A stretch of 64,000 nucleotides of DNA from Pseudomonas sp. KUIN-1 (GTDB lineage: Bacteria; Pseudomonadota; Gammaproteobacteria; Pseudomonadales; Pseudomonadaceae). A program made the translations under genes and the position numbers. The stretch spans positions 1,736,001 through 1,800,000 of the forward strand of contig NZ_AP020337.1 in assembly GCF_009176725.1 (NCBI RefSeq). The letters are read 5' to 3'. Below the pieces are notes generated by a model. It did no database searches and had not been told where the DNA came from. It saw only the letters and a program-made list of their open reading frames with translations. Shown here piece by piece: positions 56,295 to 64,000 of this stretch (position 1 is its first letter; each line of letters starts with the position of its first letter).

Positions 56295-57308
56295 ATGAGC
56301 CAGTCCTTTGATATCGCCGTAGTCGGCGCAACCGGTACTGTCGGCGAAACCGTTGTGCAGGTTCTGGAGGAGCGCAATTTTCCGGTGGGCAATCTGTACC
56401 TGCTGGCCAGCATCGAGTCCGCAGGCCACTCGGTGCCGTTTCGAGGCAAGAATGTGCGCGTACGTGAAGTCGACGAATTCGATTTCAGCACGGTGCGCAT
56501 GGCGTTTTTCGCTGCGGGGCCTGCGGTCAGTCGCAGTCACGCCGAAAAGGCGGTAGCGGCGGGGTGCACGGTCATCGACCTGTCGGGGACATTTACCTCA
56601 ACCCAGGCGCCGAATGTGGTGCCGGAAATAAATGCTACGCTTTTGCACAGCCGTGGCGTCGCTCCCTGTCTGGTTGCCAGCCCAAGTGCTTCTGCCACTG
56701 CGGTTGCCCTGGCTCTGGCGCCGTTGCGCGGCCTGATCGATATCCAGTCGGTGACGGTAACGGCGTGTCTGGCGGTATCGGCACTGGGGCGTGAAGGCGT
56801 CAGTGAGCTGGCACGTCAGACCACCGAGCTGTTGAATGTCCGTCCGCTGGAAACCCGGTTTTTTGATCGCCAGATGGCGTTCAACCTGCTGGCTCAAGTG
56901 GGTACTCCAGATGTGTCGGGGCACCTGCCGCTGGAAAGGCGTCTGGTCGAAGAATTGCGCGAACTGCTGGCGCTGCCATCGCTCAAAGTGTCTGCGACCT
57001 GCATTCAGGTACCGGTGTTCTTTGGTGACAGCTTCACTGTAGCGCTGCGCACGGCCGGAGCGGTCGACGTGGCGGCGGTCAATGCTGCACTCGAGTCTGC
57101 AGACGGGGTCGAACTGGTCGATGCGGGTGATTACCCTACGCCGGTGGGCGATGCGGTGGGCCAGGACGTGGTTTATGTGGGACGCGTCAGGACGGGAACC
57201 GACGATTCCGAGCAGCTCAATCTGTGGCTGACCTCGGATAATGTGCGCAAAGGCGCTGCGCTCAACGCTGTGCAGGTTGGCGAATTGTTGATAAAAGACT
57301 ATGTGTAA
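56295..57308 (+). CDS. usg: Usg-type paralogue of aspartate-semialdehyde dehydrogenase (probably non-catalytic), 337 aa
   Basis: N-terminal Rossmann motif VVGATGTVGETV and the dimerisation domain match Asd. At the catalytic segment the protein reads P-C-L-V-A-S-P-S-A-S-A-T-A-V, with Ser/Ala at about 131-132, so the active-site Cys of Asd (N-C-T) is missing. The second-half His/Arg signatures are also changed. This is Usg-1 family. It precedes fimV by 109 bases. Role unknown. Confidence 0.87.
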   Translation: MSQSFDIAVVGATGTVGETVVQVLEERNFPVGNLYLLASIESAGHSVPFRGKNVRVREVDEFDFSTVRMAFFAAGPAVSRSHAEKAVAAGCTVIDLSGTFTSTQAPNVVPEINATLLHSRGVAPCLVASPSASATAVALALAPLRGLIDIQSVTVTACLAVSALGREGVSELARQTTELLNVRPLETRFFDRQMAFNLLAQVGTPDVSGHLPLERRLVEELRELLALPSLKVSATCIQVPVFFGDSFTVALRTAGAVDVAAVNAALESADGVELVDAGDYPTPVGDAVGQDVVYVGRVRTGTDDSEQLNLWLTSDNVRKGAALNAVQVGELLIKDYV

Positions 57309-57417
57309 AAGATACTTGGCAACAATTTGAATAATTGTTTTAGCGGCGATACGCCTTACACCCAAATGCAGGACTACCTCCCCGGATCTCGGGGAATCTT
57401 TAAACAAGGGATGGGCT

Positions 57418-60252
57418 ATGGTTCAGGTTCGTAAACTGGTATTAGCAATCGCTGCGGCATCAGCGCTGTCATCGGGTATGGCGCAGGCGCTGGGGCTCGG
57501 GGAATTGTCGGTCAAGTCGACCCTGAATCAGCCATTGGTAGCGGAAATCGAGTTGACCGAGGCTCAGGGGCTCAACGCAACGCAAGTTGTGCCCAGCCTG
57601 GCCACCACGGCCGACTTCGCGCAGGCGGGGGTGACCCTTCAGGCATTTCTCAACGATCTCACCTTTACCCCGGTTATCAATGCCAGCGGTAAAAGTGTCC
57701 TGCGCATTACATCCAGCAAGCCGGTGCGCGAGCCTTATGTGAAGTTTCTGGTTCAGGTGCTCTGGCCCAATGGCCGGTTGCTGCGTGAATACAGCCTTCT
57801 GCTCGATCCGCCGAAATTCTCTCCCGAGGCAGCCGCTGCGGCCGCTGCCCCGGCCCCGGCCCCCGCTGCCGCGCCCGCCGCGCCTGCGCAACTGGCAACA
57901 GTAGCCCCTTCGGCAGAAGCGCCGGCAGCCGAGGCACCGGCACCGGCTGCCAACCCAGCCGCAGTGCCGCCGCCAGCCGCCGACAAGCAGTCGCAGTACG
58001 TCACCGCCAATAACGACACCTTGTGGGAAATCGCTGCCAAGGTGCGTACGGGCGGGACTGTCCAGCAAACCATGCTGGCGATTCAGGCGTTGAATCCGGA
58101 TGCGTTCATTGGTGGCAACATCAACCGCCTGAAAAAGGGGCAGGTGCTGCGTCTTCCAACGCCGCAACAGACCACCGCGCTGCCGCAATCACAGGCAGTG
58201 GCAGAAGTTTCCCGCCAATACAGCGCCTGGCGTGAAGGTCGCCGTCTGCCGGCCGGTACCCGTCAGGTCGATGCTACCCGTCGTGACCGTGCGGGCGCGG
58301 CGCCTTCCAAAGTCGATACCTCCGACAACCTCAGCCTGGTTTCGGCAAGCGGCAAGCCTGCGGCGAAAGGTGCGGCGGGCGACGGTGACCTTGGCAACAA
58401 GCTGGCCGTGGCTCAGGAAGCGCTGGATACCACACGTCGCGACAATGCCGAGCTGAAAAGCCGCATGAACGACCTGCAAAGCCAGCTCGACAAGTTGCAG
58501 CGTCTGGTCGAGTTGAAAAACGGTCAGTTGGCCAAGATGCAGGCCGCTGGCGCCGCCGTGCCTCCTCCTGCCGCCACTCCTGATGTCGCGACGCCTGCCA
58601 ATGCGGCAGTGCCTGCCTCGCTGGTCGACGCTAACGGTGCGCCGGTCAAACCGGCCGGCGAGATCGCGCCTGAAGATGCGCTGCCTGCAGGTGCTGCCGA
58701 AGTTGCGACGCCGGCGCCAGAGCAGCCGCTGGCGGTGGAGCCGGTTGCTGCAACTGACGAGGATGAGGATGCACTGCAGAAAATCATCAACAACCCTGTG
58801 CTGCTTGGCCTGATCGGCGGTGCGGTACTGCTGATTCTGGCCTTGCTGCTGTTGTTCCTGGCGCGTCGTCGTGCGGCGAAGGCCGAGGCCGAGAAGCACA
58901 AGCGCATGGCACGTGCGCTGGCCGAGGAGTCTGATTTCGTCTCTGACATGGACATGAATGCACCGCCCGCCAGCTTCGACGGGCTTGATGTGCCGCCGCC
59001 CAACGTGCGTATGGGCGGCGCCGCAGCCGCCGCTGCCGGTCGTGAACGTCCTGCCGATCCGCTGGTTCAGGCCGAGATCCATATCGCTTACGGGCGTATG
59101 AATCAGGCGATCGAGTTGCTGGAAGAAGCCGTCAACGAAGACCCCAAGCGCGACGATATCCGTCTGAAACTGATGGAAATCTACGCCGAGCAGGGTAACA
59201 ACAAAGCCTATGCCGCCCACGAACGTAAACTGGTGGCTGCGGGAAAGCTTGAAGCTGAGGTCGAGCAGCGGGAAGAACTTAACTCGACCATGAAGCCGGT
59301 GGCACCTGTTGCTGCGCCGCTGGCTTCTGAAGCCTCATCGGCTGCTCCTGCCGTCGCTGCAGCCGCCGCGGCGGCTACAACAGCCGCACTGGTTGCAGAG
59401 CTTGATGCCAAATATCTCGAAGAACTGCTGGCCGATGATGCGGCAGAGCAGGATGCCGAGCCTGAGCCCGAGCCCGAGCCCGAAATTGTTGCTACACCTG
59501 AACCTGAGCCGGCAGTAGTCGCGCCGCTGGCCGCAGAGCCTGTTGAAGAGGCAGACCCGTTCGATAACGATTTTGACTTGAGCCTGGACGAGTTCGAAGA
59601 ACCGTCTGTGCCTGAAGTCTCTACTGTGAATGACATCGATGACCTGATGCTCGACGAGCCCAAGGTATCGGCGGTAGCCGATGACGAAGAGCTGAGCTTC
59701 GAGTCGGTCATGCAGCAGCAGGAAGAGGCCCGTGCAGCGACAACGCCGCAAGACCTTGCCGACTTCGACCTCGATCTGTCCGAGGAAGACCCGGCCCTCA
59801 AGAGCGAAGATGATTTCCTGCTCGGTCTTGGCGAGGATCCACTGGATTTGGGTGAAACCTCGCCTGTACCGCCGGTCAGTGATGACCTGGAGCTTCCAGA
59901 GGATTTCGACCTGTCGCTGGCGGACGAGATTGAGACCGATCAGGCAAGTCAGGCGTTCGCGACTGAAATCGATGACGTCAATGCCGAGCTTGAGCGTCTT
60001 TCGCAGAATCTTGAGCATCCGCCGCTCGATGAGCCGAGATTCACTGCCGAGGATGCGGCAGCGCTGGATGACGAGCCGGACTTCGACTTCATGGCCGGTA
60101 CTGACGAAGCGGCGACCAAACTCGATCTGGCGCGTGCCTACATCGACATGGGCGATGCGGACGGCGCTCGGGATATTCTTGATGAGGTCGTCACCGAGGG
60201 CGATGACGGTCAGAAAAGCGAAGCGCGGGAGATGCTTTCGCGGCTGGCCTGA
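57418..60252 (+). CDS. fimV: FimV, pilus assembly and polar-organising protein, 944 aa
   Basis: Inner-membrane hub for type IV pili and the cell pole. Signal peptide (1-25), FimV N-terminal domain (LGLGELSVKSTLNQPLVAEI), LysM-like peptidoglycan-binding segment around 185-250, coiled coil (about 330-370), one transmembrane helix at about 460-482, then a very acidic cytoplasmic region and a C-terminal TPR-like FimV motif (T-K-L-D-L-A-R-A-Y-I-D-M-G-D). The middle is Pro/Ala-rich. A hairpin follows the stop. Complete. Confidence 0.96.
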   Translation: MVQVRKLVLAIAAASALSSGMAQALGLGELSVKSTLNQPLVAEIELTEAQGLNATQVVPSLATTADFAQAGVTLQAFLNDLTFTPVINASGKSVLRITSSKPVREPYVKFLVQVLWPNGRLLREYSLLLDPPKFSPEAAAAAAAPAPAPAAAPAAPAQLATVAPSAEAPAAEAPAPAANPAAVPPPAADKQSQYVTANNDTLWEIAAKVRTGGTVQQTMLAIQALNPDAFIGGNINRLKKGQVLRLPTPQQTTALPQSQAVAEVSRQYSAWREGRRLPAGTRQVDATRRDRAGAAPSKVDTSDNLSLVSASGKPAAKGAAGDGDLGNKLAVAQEALDTTRRDNAELKSRMNDLQSQLDKLQRLVELKNGQLAKMQAAGAAVPPPAATPDVATPANAAVPASLVDANGAPVKPAGEIAPEDALPAGAAEVATPAPEQPLAVEPVAATDEDEDALQKIINNPVLLGLIGGAVLLILALLLLFLARRRAAKAEAEKHKRMARALAEESDFVSDMDMNAPPASFDGLDVPPPNVRMGGAAAAAAGRERPADPLVQAEIHIAYGRMNQAIELLEEAVNEDPKRDDIRLKLMEIYAEQGNNKAYAAHERKLVAAGKLEAEVEQREELNSTMKPVAPVAAPLASEASSAAPAVAAAAAAATTAALVAELDAKYLEELLADDAAEQDAEPEPEPEPEIVATPEPEPAVVAPLAAEPVEEADPFDNDFDLSLDEFEEPSVPEVSTVNDIDDLMLDEPKVSAVADDEELSFESVMQQQEEARAATTPQDLADFDLDLSEEDPALKSEDDFLLGLGEDPLDLGETSPVPPVSDDLELPEDFDLSLADEIETDQASQAFATEIDDVNAELERLSQNLEHPPLDEPRFTAEDAAALDDEPDFDFMAGTDEAATKLDLARAYIDMGDADGARDILDEVVTEGDDGQKSEAREMLSRLA

Positions 60253-60273
60253 TTCAACCCCGGCAACCTTCAC

Positions 60274-60300
60274 ACGGCCGCTTATGCGGCCGTTTGCATT
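60274..60300 (+). terminator. Hairpin between fimV and truA
   Basis: ACGGCCGC (60274-60281) pairs with GCGGCCGT (60286-60293), loop TTAT, followed by the weakly T-rich TTGCATTT. Partial termination is plausible. Confidence 0.5.
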
Positions 60301-60381
60301 TCAGATGTCCCGCTTGAGTAGCGTGTTTTTTTTGCGGCCGTATAATGGCCGACTTTTCGCGAACCGACAGGCTGTACCACT

Positions 60382-61236
60382 TTGGCGAATATAGATAACC
60401 CGGCCGCCGAGATGGCGGCCGAGGGCTTTTCCCGAATCGCGCTGGGCGTTGAATACAAGGGCTCGCGCTATTGCGGCTGGCAGCGTCAGGCGTCCGGCGT
60501 GCTGACCGTGCAGGAAACCCTTGAAGACGCGTTGTCAAAAGTGGCCGCGTCACCGGTTTCACTGATGTGTGCCGGTCGCACGGACGCGGGCGTGCATGCC
60601 TGCGGTCAGGTGGTGCATTTCGACACCCAGGCCGAGCGCAGCATGAAGGCCTGGGTCATGGGCGCCAATATCAATCTGCCCCATGATGTCAGTGTCACCT
60701 GGGCCAGAGTCATGCCCGCCACCTTTCATGCGCGCTTCAAGGCCATTGCCCGGCGTTATCGTTACGTGATCTACAACGATCAGATCCGTCCGGCGCACCT
60801 GAACCAGGAAATTACCTGGAACCACCGCCCGCTGGATGTCGAGCGCATGGCGCAGGCTGCCGAATATCTGGTGGGTACTCACGATTTCAGCGCCTTTCGC
60901 GCCGGTCAGTGTCAGGCCAAGTCGCCGGTCAAGCAGTTGCACCATCTGCGCGTGACCCGTCACGGCAAGATGATCGTCATTGATGTGCGCGCCAATGCCT
61001 TTCTTCATCATATGGTGCGCAATATCGCCGGTGTACTGATGACCATCGGTACCGGAGAGCGACCGATCGAGTGGGCGCGGGAGGTGCTGGAAAGCCGGAT
61101 TCGGCGCACCGGTGGTGTCACGGCCCATCCTTACGGGTTGTATCTGGTCGGGGTTGAGTACCGTGATGAATTCCCGCTGCCCGAGCGCTATATCGGCCCC
61201 CATTTTCTTACGGGCTTTGCGGAATTGGACGGCTGA
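60382..61236 (+). CDS. truA: tRNA pseudouridine(38-40) synthase TruA, 284 aa
   Basis: Modifies the anticodon arm of tRNAs. The catalytic Asp is in AGRTDAGVHA (D68 from the chosen start; 58 if translation begins at Met11). The start at TTG 60382 is only one option: an ATG at 60412 (MAAEGFSRIA) would fit the E. coli numbering better. Conserved order fimV-truA-trpF-accD-folC. Confidence 0.94.
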   Translation: MANIDNPAAEMAAEGFSRIALGVEYKGSRYCGWQRQASGVLTVQETLEDALSKVAASPVSLMCAGRTDAGVHACGQVVHFDTQAERSMKAWVMGANINLPHDVSVTWARVMPATFHARFKAIARRYRYVIYNDQIRPAHLNQEITWNHRPLDVERMAQAAEYLVGTHDFSAFRAGQCQAKSPVKQLHHLRVTRHGKMIVIDVRANAFLHHMVRNIAGVLMTIGTGERPIEWAREVLESRIRRTGGVTAHPYGLYLVGVEYRDEFPLPERYIGPHFLTGFAELDG

Positions 61237-61297
61237 CGATCCGGGCCGCATTTGCTAACATCCGGGACTTTCCGAAAGGCCTGAGGTTACTCACGAC

Positions 61298-61918
61298 ATG
61301 TCAGCCGTTCGCAGCAAGATCTGCGGGATTACCCGCATAGAAGATGCACTGGCTGCCGCCGAGGCAGGTGCCGACGCGATCGGCCTGGTGTTCTACCCGA
61401 AAAGCCCGCGTGCGGTGACGGTATTGCAGGCGCGTGCCATTATTGCCGCGCTGCCGCCGTTCATCACCACGGTGGGCCTGTTCGTCAACGCCAGTCGCTG
61501 CGAGCTCAACGAGACACTGGATGCGGTTGCGCTGGACATGCTGCAGTTTCATGGCGATGAGACACCCGAGGAATGCGATGGGTATCATCGCCCGTACGTC
61601 AAGGCGCTGCGGGTCAAGGCCGGTGATGACATTGCCGGGGTCTGCCGGACCTATCGCAATGCACGCGGCGTGCTGCTCGATACCTACGTCGAAGGGGTGC
61701 CCGGCGGTACCGGAGAAACCTTCGATTGGGCATTGATTCCGGACGACCTGGACAAGCCGGTCATTCTGGCAGGCGGGCTGACGTCGGCCAATGTGGCGCA
61801 GGCCATCGCTCAGGTCCGGCCCTATGCAGTGGATGTCAGCGGCGGCGTTGAAAAGAGCAAGGGCATCAAGGATCGGGAGAAGATCCTGGCGTTCATGAGT
61901 GCGGTGCACGGCACCTGA
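61298..61918 (+). CDS. trpF: Phosphoribosylanthranilate isomerase TrpF, 206 aa
   Basis: Third step of tryptophan branch. N-terminal KICGITR with the catalytic Cys, L-Q-F-H-G-D-E-T-P, and L-L-D-T-Y with the acid Asp. Final I-L-A-G-G-L-T and V-D-V-S-G-G-V-E phosphate-binding loops. Complete. 252 bases separate it from accD. Confidence 0.97.
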   Translation: MSAVRSKICGITRIEDALAAAEAGADAIGLVFYPKSPRAVTVLQARAIIAALPPFITTVGLFVNASRCELNETLDAVALDMLQFHGDETPEECDGYHRPYVKALRVKAGDDIAGVCRTYRNARGVLLDTYVEGVPGGTGETFDWALIPDDLDKPVILAGGLTSANVAQAIAQVRPYAVDVSGGVEKSKGIKDREKILAFMSAVHGT

Positions 61919-62170
61919 TGTGACGGCTATTGATCGGCCGCCGTCCATAAGCCTGTCCGCGCCAAGAGGCACGCGGGTCGAATCGAGTAAGCGGTGGTGC
62001 CACTGAGCAACGCCGTCGTTGTGAAAAATCGGGGTGAGGGGTGCGCAGGTCCGGCCGTGAGTCGATCGCTATCCTTTCATCGTCGTCCATATACGAATTT
62101 ATCCGAGGGCATGCGACTGGCGTTTGATTTGTCAGTCGTTCGAGCCACACCGGTACTGGAGATATAAAGC

Positions 62171-63091
62171 ATGAGCAACTGGTTGGTAGACAAACTGATC
62201 CCATCGATCATGCGTTCCGAGGTCAAGAAGAGCTCGGTTCCCGAAGGCCTCTGGCACAAATGCCCGTCCTGTGAGGCGGTGCTGTATCGCCCTGAGCTGG
62301 AAAAGACCCTGGACGTCTGCCCCAAGTGCAACCACCACATGCGTATCGGCGCACGTGCACGACTGAACATTTTTCTGGACGTCGAAGGGCGCGAAGAGCT
62401 GGGTGCCGATCTTGAGCCGGTCGACCGTCTGAAATTCCGCGACGGCAAGAAGTACAAGGATCGCCTGACCGCTGCGCAGAAGCAGACCGGTGAAAAGGAC
62501 GCGCTGATTTCCATGAGTGGCACCTTGCTGGGCATGCCGGTGGTGGCTTCGGCATTCGAATTCTCGTTCATGGGCGGTTCGATGGGTGCCATTGTCGGCG
62601 AGCGTTTCGTACGTGCCGCCAACTACGCGCTGGAAAATCGCTGTCCGTTCGTCTGCTTCGCCGCTTCCGGCGGTGCGCGGATGCAGGAAGCGCTGATCTC
62701 GCTGATGCAGATGGCCAAGACGTCTGCCGTTCTGGCGCGCCTTCGCGAAGAAGGGCTGCCGTTCATCTCGGTGCTGACCGACCCGGTCTACGGTGGCGTT
62801 TCCGCCAGCCTGGCCATGCTGGGTGACGTTATCGTCGCCGAGCCCAAGGCGCTGATCGGTTTTGCCGGTCCGCGGGTCATCGAGCAAACTGTTCGCGAGA
62901 AGCTGCCTGAAGGCTTCCAGCGCAGCGAATTCCTGCTGGATCACGGCGCTATCGACATGATCGTCTCGCGCAGCGAGCTTCGTCCGCGCCTGGGTAACCT
63001 GCTGGCACAGATGATGAACCTGCCGACCCCTCGTTTTGTCGCCCCCGTTATCGAGCCAATCGTCGTCCCGCCGGCCCCTGCGACGATATGA
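62171..63091 (+). CDS. accD: Acetyl-CoA carboxylase carboxyltransferase subunit beta AccD, 306 aa
   Basis: Transfers carboxyl from biotin to acetyl-CoA. N-terminal zinc ribbon, four Cys (C27, C30, C46, C49), followed by the crotonase-like core with [12 protein letters not shown] and [11 protein letters not shown] strong upstream gap of 252 bases should carry its promoter. ATGA overlap with folC. Confidence 0.97.
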   Translation: MSNWLVDKLIPSIMRSEVKKSSVPEGLWHKCPSCEAVLYRPELEKTLDVCPKCNHHMRIGARARLNIFLDVEGREELGADLEPVDRLKFRDGKKYKDRLTAAQKQTGEKDALISMSGTLLGMPVVASAFEFSFMGGSMGAIVGERFVRAANYALENRCPFVCFAASGGARMQEALISLMQMAKTSAVLARLREEGLPFISVLTDPVYGGVSASLAMLGDVIVAEPKALIGFAGPRVIEQTVREKLPEGFQRSEFLLDHGAIDMIVSRSELRPRLGNLLAQMMNLPTPRFVAPVIEPIVVPPAPATI

Positions 63092-64000
63092 CTTCTACGT
63101 CCCTGAGCGACTGGCTCGCTTACCTGGAGCAACTGCATCCGTCTGCCATCGACATGGGGCTGGACCGGTCTCGACAGGTGGCGCTGCAGCTGGGGCTTAC
63201 CCGCCCGGCGCGCCGGGTGATCACGGTGACGGGCACCAACGGCAAGGGTTCAACCTGCGCCTTTGTCGCCGCCTTGTTGCAGGCTCAGGGCCTGAAGGTC
63301 GGTGTCTACAGTTCCCCGCATCTGATTCGCTATAACGAGCGGGTAAAGGTGCAGGGCGTCGAGGCAACCGACCTGGAGTTATGCGATGCCTTCGCTGCGG
63401 TCGAAGCGGCACGCGGCGACGTCACCCTGACTTATTTCGAAATGGGCACGCTGGCGGCATTCTGGCTGTTCGAGCAGGCCCGGCTCGATGCGGTCGTTCT
63501 GGAAGTCGGTCTGGGCGGTCGCCTGGATGCGGTCAATCTCGTCGATGCGGATATGGCGCTGGTCACCAGTATCGGGGTCGATCATGCCGAGTACCTGGGC
63601 GACACCCGTGAGTCGGTCGCCTTCGAGAAAGCCGGGATCTTTCGCGCAGGTTGTCCTGCGCTGTGCGGTGATCCGGCGCCACCCGAGCCGCTGCTGGCCA
63701 AAGCCCGCGAGCTGGGCTGTCCGTTGTTGTTGCGTGGCCGGGATTTCGATCTTTCCATAGGCGATGACAGCTGGGACTGGCGCGGTGTCGCTCACGGCGA
63801 ACAGATCGAGCTGCGCGGTCTGCCGCTGCTCGACCTGCCCATGCAGAATGCAGCGCTGGCGCTTCAGGCCTTCGCCCTGCTGGGGTATCCATTGCAACCG
63901 GATGCGACAGGCAAGGTACTTGCCGAGACCCGGCTCGCCGGTCGTCTCGATCGCAGGGTCGTCAAGTGGCACGGCAAGTCGCTCAACCTGCTGCTGGATG
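63088..64000 (+). CDS. folC: Folylpolyglutamate synthase/dihydrofolate synthase FolC, 5' part (truncated by window edge)
   Basis: The frame is open to the window end, about 304 residues. Mur-ligase-type ATP site [10 protein letters not shown] (about 47-56), [12 protein letters not shown] folate loop, [13 protein letters not shown] and the H-A-E-Y-L-G-D segment with metal-binding His identify FolC. Starts with ATG overlapping the accD stop by four bases. Its normal partner order (accD-folC) is kept. The C-terminal domain is missing from the window. Confidence 0.95.
   Translation, partial: MTSTSLSDWLAYLEQLHPSAIDMGLDRSRQVALQLGLTRPARRVITVTGTNGKGSTCAFVAALLQAQGLKVGVYSSPHLIRYNERVKVQGVEATDLELCDAFAAVEAARGDVTLTYFEMGTLAAFWLFEQARLDAVVLEVGLGGRLDAVNLVDADMALVTSIGVDHAEYLGDTRESVAFEKAGIFRAGCPALCGDPAPPEPLLAKARELGCPLLLRGRDFDLSIGDDSWDWRGVAHGEQIELRGLPLLDLPMQNAALALQAFALLGYPLQPDATGKVLAETRLAGRLDRRVVKWHGKSLNLLLD

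Noticed and set aside
57321-57339. AACAATT/AATTGTT hairpin before fimV as a terminator
   Set aside because: The stem is AT-rich and weak, without a long T-run; it could equally be part of a promoter region, so it was not listed.

Overview
The window is a chromosomal segment of a fluorescent Pseudomonas, almost certainly Pseudomonas syringae and probably a pv. syringae-type strain. Four things point there: a large InaZ/InaK-type ice-nucleation gene, an AhlI/AhlR acyl-homoserine-lactone system arranged tail to tail, P. syringae-type REP palindromes, and a Pseudomonas housekeeping backbone. I saw no tRNA or rRNA gene, insertion sequence, prophage or CRISPR array.

Layout. 1-5.1 kb: end of a GntR/UTRA regulator, an AT-rich gap, then the ice-nucleation gene with about 70 sixteen-residue coils. 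5.3-12.2 kb: apeB, a REP-rich spacer with an elaborate hairpin element, an RluA-family pseudouridine synthase, minCDE, lpxL and a patatin-like lipase. 12.2-22.1 kb (accessory): a translationally coupled five-gene operon (aminotransferase, PIN-like protein, DapA-like lyase, heme-oxygenase-like diiron protein, Rieske ferredoxin) divergent from ahlI. It is followed by ahlR, a half-length pyruvate-dehydrogenase-E1-like protein, a MarR regulator and a full-length E1. Lux-box-like dyads lie between the operon and ahlI, and two related palindromes flank the MarR/E1 block. This is the best candidate for a poorly described system: a quorum-controlled small-molecule pathway.

22.2-35.4 kb: pirin, a small conserved protein, fadE, a GST, yadGH, comEC, exbBD-like genes, lpxK, ycaR, kdsB and murB. 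A 12-codon remnant sits exactly where ptpA is expected between kdsB and murB. 35.5-43 kb: rne with a long structured leader, divergent from rluC, a HAD phosphatase and an S49 peptidase, then maf. 43-53.1 kb: the yceD-rpmF-plsX-fabD-fabG-acpP-fabF-pabC-mltG-tmk-holB-pilZ-tatD fatty-acid/envelope cluster. 53.1-64 kb: a probable RgsA small RNA on the minus strand, a LysE-type exporter, a TetR regulator, a lipoprotein, a DUF1285 protein, the non-catalytic Asd paralogue usg, fimV, truA, trpF, accD and the 5' part of folC.

Many of the backbone genes serve envelope building (lipid A, KDO, peptidoglycan, fatty acids), division-site placement and RNA processing. The accessory genes (ina, ahl, RgsA) fit a leaf-surface lifestyle.
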